From the NCBI RefSeq assembly GCF_001183605.1, contig NZ_LFXJ01000013.1, forward strand, positions 248,318-312,317: a stretch of DNA of 64,000 bases. The letters are read 5' to 3'. The translations under genes were made by a program, and so were the position numbers. This document shows, piece by piece, positions 47,408-57,233 of the stretch; position 1 is the stretch's first letter, and every line of letters starts with the position of its first letter. This DNA comes from Lysinibacillus xylanilyticus (lineage in GTDB: Bacteria > Bacillota > Bacilli > Bacillales_A > Planococcaceae). The notes beneath the pieces are model-generated. The model was not told the DNA's origin. It saw only the letters and a program-made list of their open reading frames with translations, and ran no database searches.

Positions 47408-48249
47408 TTAACTTCTATCAGCGGGTGTCCAAACATCTGCTGCTGACGCTACGTTAGCACTACGCTTTCGCGCAAAAAACATCTGCTGCTGACGCTACGT
47501 TAGCACTACGCTTTCGCGCAAAAAACATCTGCTGCTGACGCTACGTTAGCACTACGCTTTCGCGCAAAAAACATCTGCTGCTGACGCTACGTTAGCACTA
47601 CGCTTTCGCGCAAAAAACATCTGCTGCTGACGCTACGTTAGCACTACGCTTTCGCGCAAAAAACATCTGCTGCTGACGCTACGTTAGCACTACGCTTTCG
47701 CGCAAAAAACATCTGCTGCTGACGCTACGTTAGCACTACGCTTTCGCGCAAAAAACATCTGCTGCTGACGCTACGTTAGCACTACGCTTTCGCGCAAAAA
47801 ACATCTGCTGCTGACGCTACGTTAGCACTACGCTTTCGCGCAAAAAACATCTGCTGCTGACGCTACGTTAGCACTACGCTTTCGCGCAAAAAACATCTGC
47901 TGCTGACGCTACGTTAGCACTACGCTTTCGCGCAAAAAACATCTGCTGCTGACGCTACGTTAGCACTACGCTTTCGCGCAAAAAACATCTGCTGCTGACG
48001 CTACGTTAGCACTACGCTTTCGCGCAAAAAACATCTGCTGCTGACGCTACGTTAGCACTACGCTTTCGCGCAAAAAACATCTGCTGCTGACGCTACGCTT
48101 TCGGTACAAAAGACATCCGCTGAAATAGTGGAACTCAGTCTAAGAACGCCACGTCCTGCGGCAATTTATCTGTGCAAAAGCGAAGCGGCAGCAACAACAA
48201 CAACAACACACGACTGAGTGACCAACATCATGCCGAGGCATAATTGATC
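47408..48249. repeat. Expanded family-2 repeat element inside the sulfite reductase operon
   Basis: 842 bp from TTAACTTCTATCAGCGGG to GAGGCATAATTGATC. The core is the 14-unit tandem array at 47434-48077. A segment after the array (48098-48240) has degenerate modules, a CAACAACAACAACAAC run and the usual end hairpin. No gene lies in it. Confidence 0.9.
47434..48097. repeat. 46-bp perfect tandem repeat, 14 copies plus a partial
   Basis: The unit begins CATCTGCTGCTGACGCTACG, continues TTAGCACTACGCTTTCGCGC and ends AAAAAA. Units begin at 47434, 47480, 47526 and every 46 bp up to 48032; the partial starts at 48078. Copies that I compared are identical. No unique spacers are present, so it is not a CRISPR. 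Confidence 0.93.
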
Positions 48250-48310
48250 TTTTTTTAGCAAGACAAATTATCAACAGTAGAAAATGATACGAATACGTGA
48301 GGTGGCAAGG

Positions 48311-50098
48311 TTGAAACTACAAGTAGTAAACAGTCCATTTAATGAGGAGCAGGTAAAGCTATTAAATGAGCTGCTCCCTCAACTAACAGGAGAACAGAGG
48401 ATTTGGTTAAACGGCTTTTTAAGTGCACCACTAGCAACTATTAATCCAGTTGTCGAGGAAGTAACTCCGATAGTAAAAACAATCACCAAAACAGTAACGA
48501 TTTTATATGGTTCACAAACAGGTAATAGCCAGGGGTTAGCTGAAAAATATGCCTCAGCCTTGAAAGACAACGATGTGGACGTAACGATTTCGTCGTTAGC
48601 AACTTTTAAACCAAATAATTTAAAAAAGGTAACAAATCTTTTACTCATTGTTAGTACACACGGTGAAGGGGATCCACCTGATCAAGCGATACAGTTCTAC
48701 GAATTTTTGCATAGCAAGCGGGCTCCTAGGTTAGAGCATCTTCATTATTCGGTGCTAGCCTTAGGTGATAGGTCTTATGAATTTTTCTGTAAAACAGGAA
48801 AGGATTTTGATGAGCAGTTTGCAAAATTAGGGGCAAGTCACATCGTTCCTCGCACAGATTGTGATGTAGATTATGATGACACTGCAGCACAATGGTTCTC
48901 AGCTGTTCAGCAGGAGTTGCTACAACAGAAGGATATAACAGTTACATCTACTTCACAAAATCAGACAGCACAAAGAGACACTACATATTCTCGAAAAAAT
49001 CCGTTTTATGCCGAAGTACTTGAAAACATTAATTTAAACGGCCGAGGATCAAACAAAGAAACACGTCATATTGAATTATCCATCGAAGGTGCAAGTTTCC
49101 ATTTCGAACCAGGAGATAGTATCGGTATTCAACCAGAAAATGATGAAAAACTAGTCAATGCTTTAATCACAGCATTACAATTTGATCCACAAACTGAGGT
49201 AAACGTCTTTGAAGAAACGCTGACATTAAAGGATGCATTACAAAAAAAATTAGAAATTACAGTGTTGTCTAAGCCATTGTTACAAAAAATTGGTGCCTAT
49301 ACGGTCCATCAGGAATTTACAAAGCTACTTGAAGACTCGAATTCTTGGAAGGACTATGCGAAAGGAAGAGACTTACTTGACGTTGTGGAAGACTTTGCAC
49401 CATTTATATGGGATGCGCAGCAATTTGTAAATTTATTACGTAAAATTCCAGCACGTCTATATTCCATTGCTAGTAGTCAAAAGGCAAATAGTGAAGAGGT
49501 ACATTTAACAATTGGGAAAGTAAGCTATGAGACGAATGGACGTCAACGTCTTGGAGTTTGCTCCGGAAGCGTTGCTGAGCGTGTTCAAATTGGTGAAACA
49601 TTACCGATATATGTTCATAAAAATCCGAACTTTAGATTACCAGAGCATGAGGATACACCACTTATTATGATTGGTGCTGGAACAGGTGTAGCCCCGTATC
49701 GTGCATTTTTGGAGGAGCGTGAGGAATTAGGCGTCGAAGGAAAATCGTGGCTAATTTTGGGTGATCAACATTTTGTCACAGATTTTCTTTATCAAACTGA
49801 TTGGCAGCGTTGGCTTGCTTCAGGCACACTTAGTCAAATGCACGTCGCTTTCTCACGTGATACAGATAAAAAAATATATGTTCAACATAAAATTGAGGAA
49901 AATGCTGTTGCTTTTTATGAATGGCTAGAGCAAGGAGCTGTCATTTACGTCTGTGGCGATAAAAAATCGATGGCGGCTGATGTTGATGCAACAATACATC
50001 GCGTTATTGAACAACAGGGACAAAAAACGCCAGAGGAAGCTAAAGCCTTTGTCAATGAGCTAAAACAGCAGAAACGCTATCAACGTGACGTTTATTAA
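48311..50098 (+). CDS. cysJ: Sulfite reductase [NADPH] flavoprotein alpha-component CysJ
   Basis: 595 aa. A flavodoxin domain (ILYGSQTGNSQGLAEKYA, STHGEGDPPD) is followed by an FAD/NADPH ferredoxin-reductase module (RLYSIASS, GAGTGVAPYRAFLEER, YVCGDKKSMA). It passes NADPH electrons to CysI. TTG 48311 follows GAGGTG and gives the KLQVVNSPF start seen in B. subtilis CysJ; the ATG at 48284 is upstream of that RBS. It is separated from yezD by the repeat array. Confidence 0.94.
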   Translation: MKLQVVNSPFNEEQVKLLNELLPQLTGEQRIWLNGFLSAPLATINPVVEEVTPIVKTITKTVTILYGSQTGNSQGLAEKYASALKDNDVDVTISSLATFKPNNLKKVTNLLLIVSTHGEGDPPDQAIQFYEFLHSKRAPRLEHLHYSVLALGDRSYEFFCKTGKDFDEQFAKLGASHIVPRTDCDVDYDDTAAQWFSAVQQELLQQKDITVTSTSQNQTAQRDTTYSRKNPFYAEVLENINLNGRGSNKETRHIELSIEGASFHFEPGDSIGIQPENDEKLVNALITALQFDPQTEVNVFEETLTLKDALQKKLEITVLSKPLLQKIGAYTVHQEFTKLLEDSNSWKDYAKGRDLLDVVEDFAPFIWDAQQFVNLLRKIPARLYSIASSQKANSEEVHLTIGKVSYETNGRQRLGVCSGSVAERVQIGETLPIYVHKNPNFRLPEHEDTPLIMIGAGTGVAPYRAFLEEREELGVEGKSWLILGDQHFVTDFLYQTDWQRWLASGTLSQMHVAFSRDTDKKIYVQHKIEENAVAFYEWLEQGAVIYVCGDKKSMAADVDATIHRVIEQQGQKTPEEAKAFVNELKQQKRYQRDVY

Positions 50099-50203
50099 CT
50101 TCCTTTGGCAGTGTTTTATGTAGCGAAAGCAAAGCGACAGCGGCAAAATGTTTTCTGCGCGAAAGCAAAGCGACAGCGGCAATTCTGCCGAGGCATAATT
50201 GAT
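50095..50203. repeat. Family-2 repeat element between cysJ and cysI
   Basis: Begins TTAACTTCCTTTGGCAG, whose TAA is the cysJ stop codon, and ends GAGGCATAATTGATT 17 bp before the cysI ATG. Two internal GCGAAAGCAAAGCGACAGCG modules are present. Confidence 0.75.
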
Positions 50204-50220
50204 TAAAGGAGCGATAACAA

Positions 50221-51942
50221 ATGACAGGAAAAATTATTTTACCTCCACAACCAGGGAAGCCTAGTGATGTAGAGCGTATTAAAAACGACAGTAATTATCT
50301 ACGCGGAACATTAGAGCGTACAATGAACAATCCATTAAGTTCAGGTATTCCAGAGGATGATAACCGTCTAATGAAGTTCCATGGTAGTTACTTACAAGAC
50401 GATCGCGATCTTCGTAATGAACGTCAGCGTCAAAAGCTTGAGCCAGCCTATCAATTTATGGTGCGTGTACGTACACCGGGCGGAGCAGCAACTTCAGCAC
50501 AATGGCTAGTGATGGATGAAATGGCGAGAAAGTATGGTAATGGCTCCTTAAAATTAACGACACGTCAGGCATTTCAAGTGCATGGCATTTTAAAATGGAA
50601 TGTTAAAAAATATATGCAGGAAATTAATGAGGTGTTATTAGATTCTCTTGCAGCCTGCGGAGATGTCAATCGTAATGTGATGTGTAATGTGAATCCAAAC
50701 CAATCTGCATTACATGAGGAAATCTATAATTGGTCTGCCAAATTAAGTGAGCATTTATTACCTAGAACACGAGCTTACCATGAACTATGGCTAGATGGTG
50801 AAAAGGTAGTTGATAGTCAGGATGAAGAAGTTGAACCTATATACGGTGCGCAATATTTACCGCGTAAATTTAAAATTGGTATTGCGGTTCCGCCAAGTAA
50901 TGATGTGGACGTATTTTCACAAGATATAGGGTTAATAGCAATAGTTGAGGATGATAAGCTAGTAGGCTTTAACGTAGCTGTTGGTGGAGGAATGGGCATG
51001 ACACATGGCGATCATGAAACATACCCACAGCTTGCTCGCATAATTGGCTTTATCACACCTGATAAACTACTGGAAACAGCGGAGAAAATTATTACGATTC
51101 AGCGCGATTATGGGAATCGTTCGGTTCGTAAAAATGCACGTTTTAAATATACAATTGATGCAAGAGGACTTGAATGGTTTAACGAAGAACTAACTCGTCG
51201 TCTAGGTTGGAATATCCAAGAGGCTCGTCCATTTACTTTTAATCGCACGGGTGATGAGTTTGGCTGGATTCAAGGTGCAGAAGGTCAATGGCATTATACA
51301 TTATTTATTCAAAATGGTCGTATTAAGGACTTTGAAAATTATGAGCTTCTAACAGGATTACGTGAAATTGCGAAGGTGCATACAGGTGATTTCCGCTTAA
51401 CACCAAACCAAAATTTAATGATTAGTAATATAACGCCGCAAAAGAAGAAAAAAATCGCTGCGATTATTGAGCAATATAACCTTACAGATGGAGCGCACTA
51501 TTCTGCATTGCGCCGAAATTCGATTGCTTGTGTATCATTACCAACGTGTGGTTTAGCCATGGCAGAAGCCGAGCGTTACCTCCCTTCTCTTATTACAAAA
51601 ATAGAAACAATTATTGATGAAGCGGGCTTAAACGATACAGAAATCGTTATTCGCATGTCAGGCTGTCCGAATGGTTGCTCGCGTGCAGCAATGGCTGAGA
51701 TTGGCTTTATCGGTAAAGGTCCAGGGAAATATAATATGTATTTAGGAGCAAGCTTTACTGGTGATCGTCTCAATAAAATCTATCGTGAAAATATTGGTGA
51801 GGAGGAGATATTAGCGGAGCTTCGTCCAATCCTACTCCACTATGCGAAGGAACGTCTAGATGGTGAACATTTCGGTGATTTTGTTATTCGTGCGGGTTAT
51901 GTAACATCTGTTCATGACGGACGAGATTTTCATCAAAAATAA
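50221..51942 (+). CDS. cysI: Sulfite reductase hemoprotein beta-component CysI
   Basis: 573 aa. The siroheme-4Fe4S cysteines are [13 protein letters not shown] and SGCPNGCSR. The duplicated nitrite/sulfite-reductase domains are complete. It reduces sulfite to sulfide with six electrons from CysJ. RBS AAAGGAGCG lies in the short gap after the repeat. Confidence 0.95.
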   Translation: MTGKIILPPQPGKPSDVERIKNDSNYLRGTLERTMNNPLSSGIPEDDNRLMKFHGSYLQDDRDLRNERQRQKLEPAYQFMVRVRTPGGAATSAQWLVMDEMARKYGNGSLKLTTRQAFQVHGILKWNVKKYMQEINEVLLDSLAACGDVNRNVMCNVNPNQSALHEEIYNWSAKLSEHLLPRTRAYHELWLDGEKVVDSQDEEVEPIYGAQYLPRKFKIGIAVPPSNDVDVFSQDIGLIAIVEDDKLVGFNVAVGGGMGMTHGDHETYPQLARIIGFITPDKLLETAEKIITIQRDYGNRSVRKNARFKYTIDARGLEWFNEELTRRLGWNIQEARPFTFNRTGDEFGWIQGAEGQWHYTLFIQNGRIKDFENYELLTGLREIAKVHTGDFRLTPNQNLMISNITPQKKKKIAAIIEQYNLTDGAHYSALRRNSIACVSLPTCGLAMAEAERYLPSLITKIETIIDEAGLNDTEIVIRMSGCPNGCSRAAMAEIGFIGKGPGKYNMYLGASFTGDRLNKIYRENIGEEEILAELRPILLHYAKERLDGEHFGDFVIRAGYVTSVHDGRDFHQK

Positions 51943-51950
51943 AATAATAG

Positions 51951-51987
51951 CCCTGTAGCAAATTTCTTTGCTACAGGGCCTTTTTAT
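51951..51987. terminator. Terminator between cysI and cysA
   Basis: GCCCTGTAGCAAA and TTTGCTACAGGGC pair, followed by CTTTTT. It serves two convergent sulfur operons. Confidence 0.9.
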
Positions 51988-53054
51988 ATGGAAAAATCCT
52001 CGGGGATAAAGACTTTTAATTGCTTTGGTTTGATAAATACATGGTCACCAACCTTAAGCTGAAGATTAGTAAATTGTTCTTTAGTTAGTTCTGCCTCTAA
52101 AAATTCATCCATATCTTCACGACGTAGCTCAACTTGCACGATAGGTCCAAGCAAGTGGATATGGCTTACTTTGACAGGGACGGTGCCCGATACATTTGTT
52201 CTCTCAATTTGAATATCATGGGGACGTACATAGCCTACTGCTTGATCCTCTGTATGTACCTGTAAGTCAGGTACATCAATCGCAAATTCACCATGCAGGA
52301 GCTTACCATTATGTAACCGTCCTTTAAAGAGATTCACATTACCTAAAAAATCATAAACAAAAGGGCTCTTTGGATTTGTGTATACGTCGTCTGGGCTACC
52401 AATTTGCTCTATCTTGCCGTTGTTCATCACGACAATTCGGTCTGCAACATCAAGAGCCTCTTCCTGATCGTGTGTGACAAAAATGCTTGTAATATGAAAA
52501 TCGTCGTGAAGTTTTCGTAGCCAACGACGCAATTCCTTGCGCACTTTAGCATCAAGTGCTCCAAAAGGTTCATCTAATAAAAGCACCTTGGGCTCCACGG
52601 CGAGAGCTCTAGCAAGTGCAACTCGCTGACGTTGCCCACCTGAAAGCTGTGTTGGGTAACGATCAGAAAAATTTTCTAGTTTGACTAGTCTTAGAAGCTC
52701 CATCACTTTGTTCTTTATTTCTAACTTAGATGGTCTTGTTTTACGAGGGCGTACTTTAAGACCATAAGCGACATTATCAAAAACTGTCATATGGCGAAAA
52801 AGCGCATAATGCTGGAACACAAAGCCTACATTTCGCTCCTTTGGATGGCGATCTATCATCGATTGACCGTCAAATAAAATCTCACCAACATCTGACGTTT
52901 CAAGTCCAGCAATAACGCGTAATAAAGAAGTCTTGCCAGAACCAGATGGGCCGAGAAGGGCAACCAGTTCCCCTGATTGAATATGAAGAGAAACATCTTC
53001 TAAAGCTTGAAAGGAACCGAATTTTTTAGATACATTATTTATTTGGATGCTCAT
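51984..53054 (-). CDS. cysA: Sulfate/thiosulfate ABC transporter ATP-binding protein CysA
   Basis: 356 aa. [12 protein letters not shown] (Walker A), [15 protein letters not shown] (signature) and [12 protein letters not shown] (Walker B), followed by a C-terminal TOBE-like domain from about 240. ATG 53054 has AAAGGAGG upstream; the ATG at 53099 would overlap cysW. Last gene of the sbp-cysTWA operon. Confidence 0.93.
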   Translation of the reverse strand: MSIQINNVSKKFGSFQALEDVSLHIQSGELVALLGPSGSGKTSLLRVIAGLETSDVGEILFDGQSMIDRHPKERNVGFVFQHYALFRHMTVFDNVAYGLKVRPRKTRPSKLEIKNKVMELLRLVKLENFSDRYPTQLSGGQRQRVALARALAVEPKVLLLDEPFGALDAKVRKELRRWLRKLHDDFHITSIFVTHDQEEALDVADRIVVMNNGKIEQIGSPDDVYTNPKSPFVYDFLGNVNLFKGRLHNGKLLHGEFAIDVPDLQVHTEDQAVGYVRPHDIQIERTNVSGTVPVKVSHIHLLGPIVQVELRREDMDEFLEAELTKEQFTNLQLKVGDHVFIKPKQLKVFIPEDFSI

Positions 53055-53070
53055 GTTGACAATACCTCCT

Positions 53071-53946
53071 TTAAGCAGATTTTGATTTCCAAGCAACAAT
53101 ATCTTTAACGATAAGTGTAATAATGGCGATCACACTCATTAGTGAAGCGACGGCGAAGGCTGCTGCAAATTGGTACTCATTGTATAAAATTTCAATATGA
53201 AGGGGCATCGTATTTGTCATCCCTCTAATATGCCCTGATACAACAGAAACGGCACCAAATTCACCAATTGCCCGAGCATTACATAATACAAGGCCGTACA
53301 ATAAGCCCCATTTGATATTTGGCAATGTCACATACCAAAACGTTTTAAAACCATTGGCACCAAGTGAAATGGACGCCTCCTCCTCGGAAGTACCTTGTGT
53401 CTGCATAAGAGGAATGAGCTCCCTTGCAACAAAGGGCAACGTGACAAAGACAGTAGCGAGGACAATACCAGGTAGCGCAAAAACAATTTTAATGTCATGT
53501 TCAAATAGCCAATCCCCAAATAGTCCCTGTGAGCCAAATAACAAAATAAATACTAATCCTGCAATAACAGGAGATACTGCAAAAGGAAGATCGACAATCG
53601 TAAGTAATAGATTTTTCCCTTTAAAGTTGAACTTTGTTAAAGCCCAAGCAGCCATAACTCCAAAGATCGCGTTTAATGGTACTGCAATCGCGACGACAGT
53701 TAAGGTTAACTTAATAGCTGCCATTGCATCTGGATGTGTGATAGCTGCTACATATACGCCTACTCCTTTTTGAAAGGCAGTGGAAAAAATTGATACTAGC
53801 GGAAGCACGATGAAAAATGCTAAAAAAGCTAGCGCAATAAATGTTAGCGTATATCGGACAAAACGTGGCTCTTGTAAGGCAGCAGACTTTGTCACTGCAT
53901 TATTTTTTTCAGAAGCAACTTGCTGAATAAATGTAGACTGTTCCAT
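53071..53946 (-). CDS. cysW: Sulfate ABC transporter permease CysW
   Basis: 291 aa with six membrane helices. The EAA loop is [22 protein letters not shown], which couples to Cys[21 protein letters not shown] is typical of CysW. RBS TAGGAGG. 9 bp after cysT. Confidence 0.94.
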   Translation of the reverse strand: MEQSTFIQQVASEKNNAVTKSAALQEPRFVRYTLTFIALAFLAFFIVLPLVSIFSTAFQKGVGVYVAAITHPDAMAAIKLTLTVVAIAVPLNAIFGVMAAWALTKFNFKGKNLLLTIVDLPFAVSPVIAGLVFILLFGSQGLFGDWLFEHDIKIVFALPGIVLATVFVTLPFVARELIPLMQTQGTSEEEASISLGANGFKTFWYVTLPNIKWGLLYGLVLCNARAIGEFGAVSVVSGHIRGMTNTMPLHIEILYNEYQFAAAFAVASLMSVIAIITLIVKDIVAWKSKSA

Positions 53947-53955
53947 AAATACCTC

Positions 53956-54789
53956 CTAATGTACAAAGCGACGATTTGCCAACCATTGTATTAAATTAAT
54001 GCTAAATAATAGGATGAAGGACGTGACAAGCATGACCACTGCAATAGCAGTTGCACCAGCGTAGTCATATTGTTCGAGCTTTGTCATAATAATTAAAGGC
54101 GTAATTTCAGTCTTCATCGGCATATTCCCGGCGATAAAAACAACAGAACCATACTCTCCTAGCGCACGTGCAAATGCTAATGAAAAACCTGTTAAAATAG
54201 CAGGAGCAAGCTCTGGAAAAATCACTTTACGAAAGGTTTGTAGACGAGTTGCTCCAAGGCTTGCAGAGGCTTCCTCAACCTCAGCACTAATATTTTGTAA
54301 GACAGGCTGCACAGTACGGACGACAAATGGTAGCCCGATAAATGTAAGGGCAATGATAATGCCGAGTGGCGTAAAGGCAATTTTAAAATTAAAAAATTGA
54401 CCAATCCAACCATTTGGCGCATAGAGTGACGTTAAGGCAATCCCTGCTACAGCGGTAGGCAAAGCAAATGGTAAATCGACAAGTCCATCGATGATTCGTT
54501 TAAACGGAAAGCTGTAGCGTACAAGCACCCAAGCAATGATTGTGCCAAAAATAACATTTAATAAACCAGCAGCGAGTGCAGTACTGAAACTTACCTTATA
54601 GGAAGCGACTGCACGAGGAGCGGTTACAATATCAATAAACTCTGCCCAGCTTAAGGACATTGTATGAATAAAAATCATCGATAGCGGCAATAGGACTAGC
54701 AAGCTAACATATAACATGGTGTAGCCAAGAGAAAGGTGGAAACCTGGAATAATGCGGCGTGTCTTTTTATTAACAGTTAAACTACTCAT
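53956..54789 (-). CDS. cysT: Sulfate ABC transporter permease CysT
   Basis: 277 aa, six helices. EAA loop VEEASASLGATRLQTFRKVIFP and FARALGEYGSVVFIAGN identify the CysT (CysU) partner of CysW. Confidence 0.94.
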   Translation of the reverse strand: MSSLTVNKKTRRIIPGFHLSLGYTMLYVSLLVLLPLSMIFIHTMSLSWAEFIDIVTAPRAVASYKVSFSTALAAGLLNVIFGTIIAWVLVRYSFPFKRIIDGLVDLPFALPTAVAGIALTSLYAPNGWIGQFFNFKIAFTPLGIIIALTFIGLPFVVRTVQPVLQNISAEVEEASASLGATRLQTFRKVIFPELAPAILTGFSLAFARALGEYGSVVFIAGNMPMKTEITPLIIMTKLEQYDYAGATAIAVVMLVTSFILLFSINLIQWLANRRFVH

Positions 54790-54800
54790 TACATGCCTCC

Positions 54801-55850
54801 TTATTGAGGTACATAAATTTCATCGAATGTACCATCATCTTTAAAATGCTTCGCTTGTGCTTCTGCCCAACCACCGAAATCATCGATTGAAACGAGTTCA
54901 AGTGTTGGGAATTGCTCTTGATATTTTGCTAGAATTTTTTCATTTCGTGGTCTATAGAAATTCTTCGCAGCAATTTCTTGACCACGCTCACTATATAAAT
55001 GCTTTAAATAAGCCTCTGCTACTTCGCGTGTACCTTTTTTATCAACAATTTTGTCAACAATTGCCACAGGTGGCTCAGCTAAAATACTTAAAGAAGGTGT
55101 AATGATATCAAATTCGTCACCCAATTCTTTGAGCGTTAAATAGGCTTCATTTTCCCATGCAATTAAGACATCACCAATTTTACGTTCAACAAATGTTGTT
55201 GTAGCACCACGTGCACCAGAATCCAGTACTTCAACATTGCTATATAGTGCTTTCATAAATTCTTTTATTTTTACCTCATCATTTTTATATAATTTCCCTG
55301 CATAGGCCCAAGCGGCTAAATAGTTCCACCGTGCACCACCAGATGTTTTAGGATTTGGTGTGATGACAGATACATCGTCTTTTATTAAATCATCCCAGTC
55401 TTTAATACCCTTTGGATTGCCTTTGCGTACTAAAAAGACAATAGTAGATGTATAAGGTGTAGAGTTATTTTCAAATTCTGTTTGCCAATCTTTATTTAAT
55501 AGGCCTCGAGCTTGTGCAATCTCATCAATATCGTAAGCTAGTGCTAGTGTAACAACATCAGCCTCTAGACCATCAATTACAGCTCGACCCTGTTTACCAG
55601 AGCCCCCATGTGATTGGTTTATCGTTACATCTTGACCGGTTTCATCCTTCCATTTTTTTATAAAATCTTTGTTAAATTCATCGTAAAGTTCACGTGTTGG
55701 ATCATAGGATACATTTAAAAGTTCTACAGATTTTTTTGTATCCTGAGCACTTGTATTCTTTTCTGAAGAGCTACTGCCGCAACCTGTTAATGTCAGGGCT
55801 AATGCAGATATAAGTGCTAACGATTGGAGAAAATGTTTCCTTTTTTTCAT
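54801..55850 (-). CDS. sbp: Sulfate-binding lipoprotein Sbp/CysP type
   Basis: 349 aa. Signal peptide with lipobox LTGC (Cys at residue 24). [32 protein letters not shown] and [16 protein letters not shown] are the sulfate-binding loops. It delivers sulfate to CysTW at the outer face. The RBS AAAGGAGCG lies after an attenuator-like hairpin. Confidence 0.94.
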   Translation of the reverse strand: MKKRKHFLQSLALISALALTLTGCGSSSSEKNTSAQDTKKSVELLNVSYDPTRELYDEFNKDFIKKWKDETGQDVTINQSHGGSGKQGRAVIDGLEADVVTLALAYDIDEIAQARGLLNKDWQTEFENNSTPYTSTIVFLVRKGNPKGIKDWDDLIKDDVSVITPNPKTSGGARWNYLAAWAYAGKLYKNDEVKIKEFMKALYSNVEVLDSGARGATTTFVERKIGDVLIAWENEAYLTLKELGDEFDIITPSLSILAEPPVAIVDKIVDKKGTREVAEAYLKHLYSERGQEIAAKNFYRPRNEKILAKYQEQFPTLELVSIDDFGGWAEAQAKHFKDDGTFDEIYVPQ

Positions 55851-55880
55851 AAAAAATCGCTCCTTTTTTGTCTAGTGAAT

Positions 55881-55949
55881 ACAAAAGGCCACCTACCAGT
55901 ACGATTTATAATCGTCTTAAGTAGATGGCCTTCAGATTCTCTGATCAGC
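55881..55949 (-). promoter_or_regulatory. Attenuator-like leader of sbp-cysTWA
   Basis: On the minus strand GCTGATCAG-AGAAT-CTGAAGGCC (55949 to 55927) can form a small hairpin (TCAG/CTGA). Its AAGGCC is also the 5' arm of a terminator, AAGGCCATCTAC with GTAGGTGGCCTT, followed by TTTGTATT. The layout matches the cysH and SUMT-operon leaders. Confidence 0.65.
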
Positions 55950-56019
55950 ATTTTATCTTCACTCAGCAAATATTTTTTTATTAAAGTGCAACGGAAGTTA
56001 CAAAAGAACTCCACTTGTT

Positions 56020-56097
56020 CCTTTTCAAAGGGTGTCCAAACATCTACTGAATGAAGATAAAGCCTCCGGACGCAATTACGCCAAGGCGAAATTGATT
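56020..56097. repeat. Family-2 repeat remnant in the sbp leader
   Basis: Contains CAAAGGGTGTCCAAACATCT and CCGGACGCAATTACGCC-AAGGCGAAATTGATT, the two family-2 ends without internal modules. It lies between the sbp promoter and its attenuator. Confidence 0.65.
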
Positions 56098-56120
56098 GGC
56101 TTGGTTCAAAGCTTATTTTT

Positions 56121-56149
56121 ACATTAAACATATATTTCCTATTAGTCAA
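56121..56149 (-). promoter_or_regulatory. Likely promoter of sbp-cysTWA
   Basis: On the minus strand TTGACT (56149-56144) and TAATGT (56126-56121) with a 17-bp spacer, giving a leader of about 260 bases. Confidence 0.6.
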
Positions 56150-56248
56150 CAAGGAATTGAGAAAATATTGCTTTTGATCATTATCATATGCAAGAATACA
56201 GTATGAAAATTTGGGCTCATTGAAATGATTTTTTTGAAAAAAGCCTAG

Positions 56249-56278
56249 TTGACTACTAGGTGTACTTTAGTATATATT
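56249..56278 (+). promoter_or_regulatory. Likely promoter of cysH-cysP-sat-cysC
   Basis: TTGACT at 56249-56254 and TATATT at 56273-56278 (18-bp spacer) or TATATA at 56271 (16). The leader is then about 230 bases and contains a repeat and a terminator. Confidence 0.5.
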
Positions 56279-56332
56279 TGGTAATAAGAAAAATGATTGT
56301 AGAACGAGGTAGCTAATACTAGTGAACAATTA

Positions 56333-56423
56333 ATCAATTATGCCTCGGCATAATTGCGTCCGGAATCTGCATTCATCTCACCACCTATAGAGGTGGGAAA
56401 TTTCTGTAGTTGAAAGAAGTTAA
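56333..56423. repeat. Family-2 repeat element in the cysH leader (inverted)
   Basis: Starts ATCAATTATGCCTCGGCATA and ends GAAAGAAGTTAA, the family-2 ends in reverse. A central hairpin CCACCT/AGGTGG is present. It lies between promoter and terminator. Confidence 0.75.
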
Positions 56424-56428
56424 TAATA

Positions 56429-56501
56429 AGCTGGCTAGTCAAACTAGAGGCGTTTTAACGAAGACATATCTATATATGTCTTTCGTTAGAACGCCTTTTT
56501 T
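56429..56501 (+). promoter_or_regulatory. Attenuator-like leader of cysH
   Basis: AGCTGGCTAG-TCAAA-CTAGAGGC at 56429-56451 resembles the SUMT-operon leader motif almost base for base. Its GGC begins a strong terminator, GGCGTTTTAACGAAGACATA paired with its complement up to 56495, then six T. Confidence 0.7.
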
Positions 56502-56519
56502 CGTTACGAGGGGGATTAT

Positions 56520-57221
56520 ATGTTAACATATGCAACTTGGCATGAGCCAACATTGAATTTTAAGGTAGACGAAACTTATAAGGCTGCACTGGAGGTTTTG
56601 CAGTGGAGTTATGCTGATTATGGCGAGGATATCGTCTATGCATGTAGCTTTGGGATTGAGGGAATGGTCTTGATTGACCTTATTTCAAAGGTGAAGCCCG
56701 ATGCTACGATTATCTTTTTAGATACAGATGTTCATTTTAAGGAAACATATGAAACGATTGATAGAGTAAAAGAAAAATATTCGAAGTTGAATATTATTAT
56801 GCAAAAACCAGCACTTACATTGGAACAACAAGCAGCTGAATATGGTGATGAATTATGGAAGTCTAATCCAAACAAATGCTGCGATATTCGCAAGATTGTA
56901 CCGTTACATGAAGCGTTATCGGGCGCAACAGCTTGGATTTCTGGCTTACGTCGTGAACAATCACCAACCCGACAAAATACGAACTTTATCAATCGTGACG
57001 ATAAATTTAAATCCATTAAAATTTGCCCACTCATTCATTGGACATGGAAGGATGTTTGGCGATATGTCTCAAAGCATAATTTGCCGTACAATCCATTGCA
57101 TGATAAAGGCTATCCAAGCATCGGCTGCGAGCACTGTACAAAACCAGCATTTACAATGGATGATTTACGTTCAGGTAGATGGCAGGGATCTGGTAAAACT
57201 GAGTGTGGGTTACATGAGTAA
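56520..57221 (+). CDS. cysH: Adenylyl-/phosphoadenylyl-sulfate reductase CysH
   Basis: 233 aa. The catalytic cysteine is in ECGLHE at the C-terminus. CC in NKCCDIRK and CxxC in GCEHCTKP bind the 4Fe-4S cluster typical of APS-reducing forms, so both APS and PAPS may be substrates. It releases sulfite using thioredoxin. RBS GAGGGGG. First gene of cysH-cysP-sat-cysC. Confidence 0.95.
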   Translation: MLTYATWHEPTLNFKVDETYKAALEVLQWSYADYGEDIVYACSFGIEGMVLIDLISKVKPDATIIFLDTDVHFKETYETIDRVKEKYSKLNIIMQKPALTLEQQAAEYGDELWKSNPNKCCDIRKIVPLHEALSGATAWISGLRREQSPTRQNTNFINRDDKFKSIKICPLIHWTWKDVWRYVSKHNLPYNPLHDKGYPSIGCEHCTKPAFTMDDLRSGRWQGSGKTECGLHE

Positions 57222-57233
57222 AGGAGTCTTGCC

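Noticed and set aside
47434-48097. Tandem array as a CRISPR
   Set aside because: Units are contiguous and identical with no unique spacers, and no cas genes are near.
55847-56152. 101-aa minus-strand ORF upstream of sbp
   Set aside because: It runs through the leader, a repeat remnant and the attenuator; no credible RBS.
56279-56519. S-box (SAM) riboswitch before cysH, as I recall for B. subtilis
   Set aside because: None of the S-box core blocks is present; only the GCTGR hairpin and terminator are seen.
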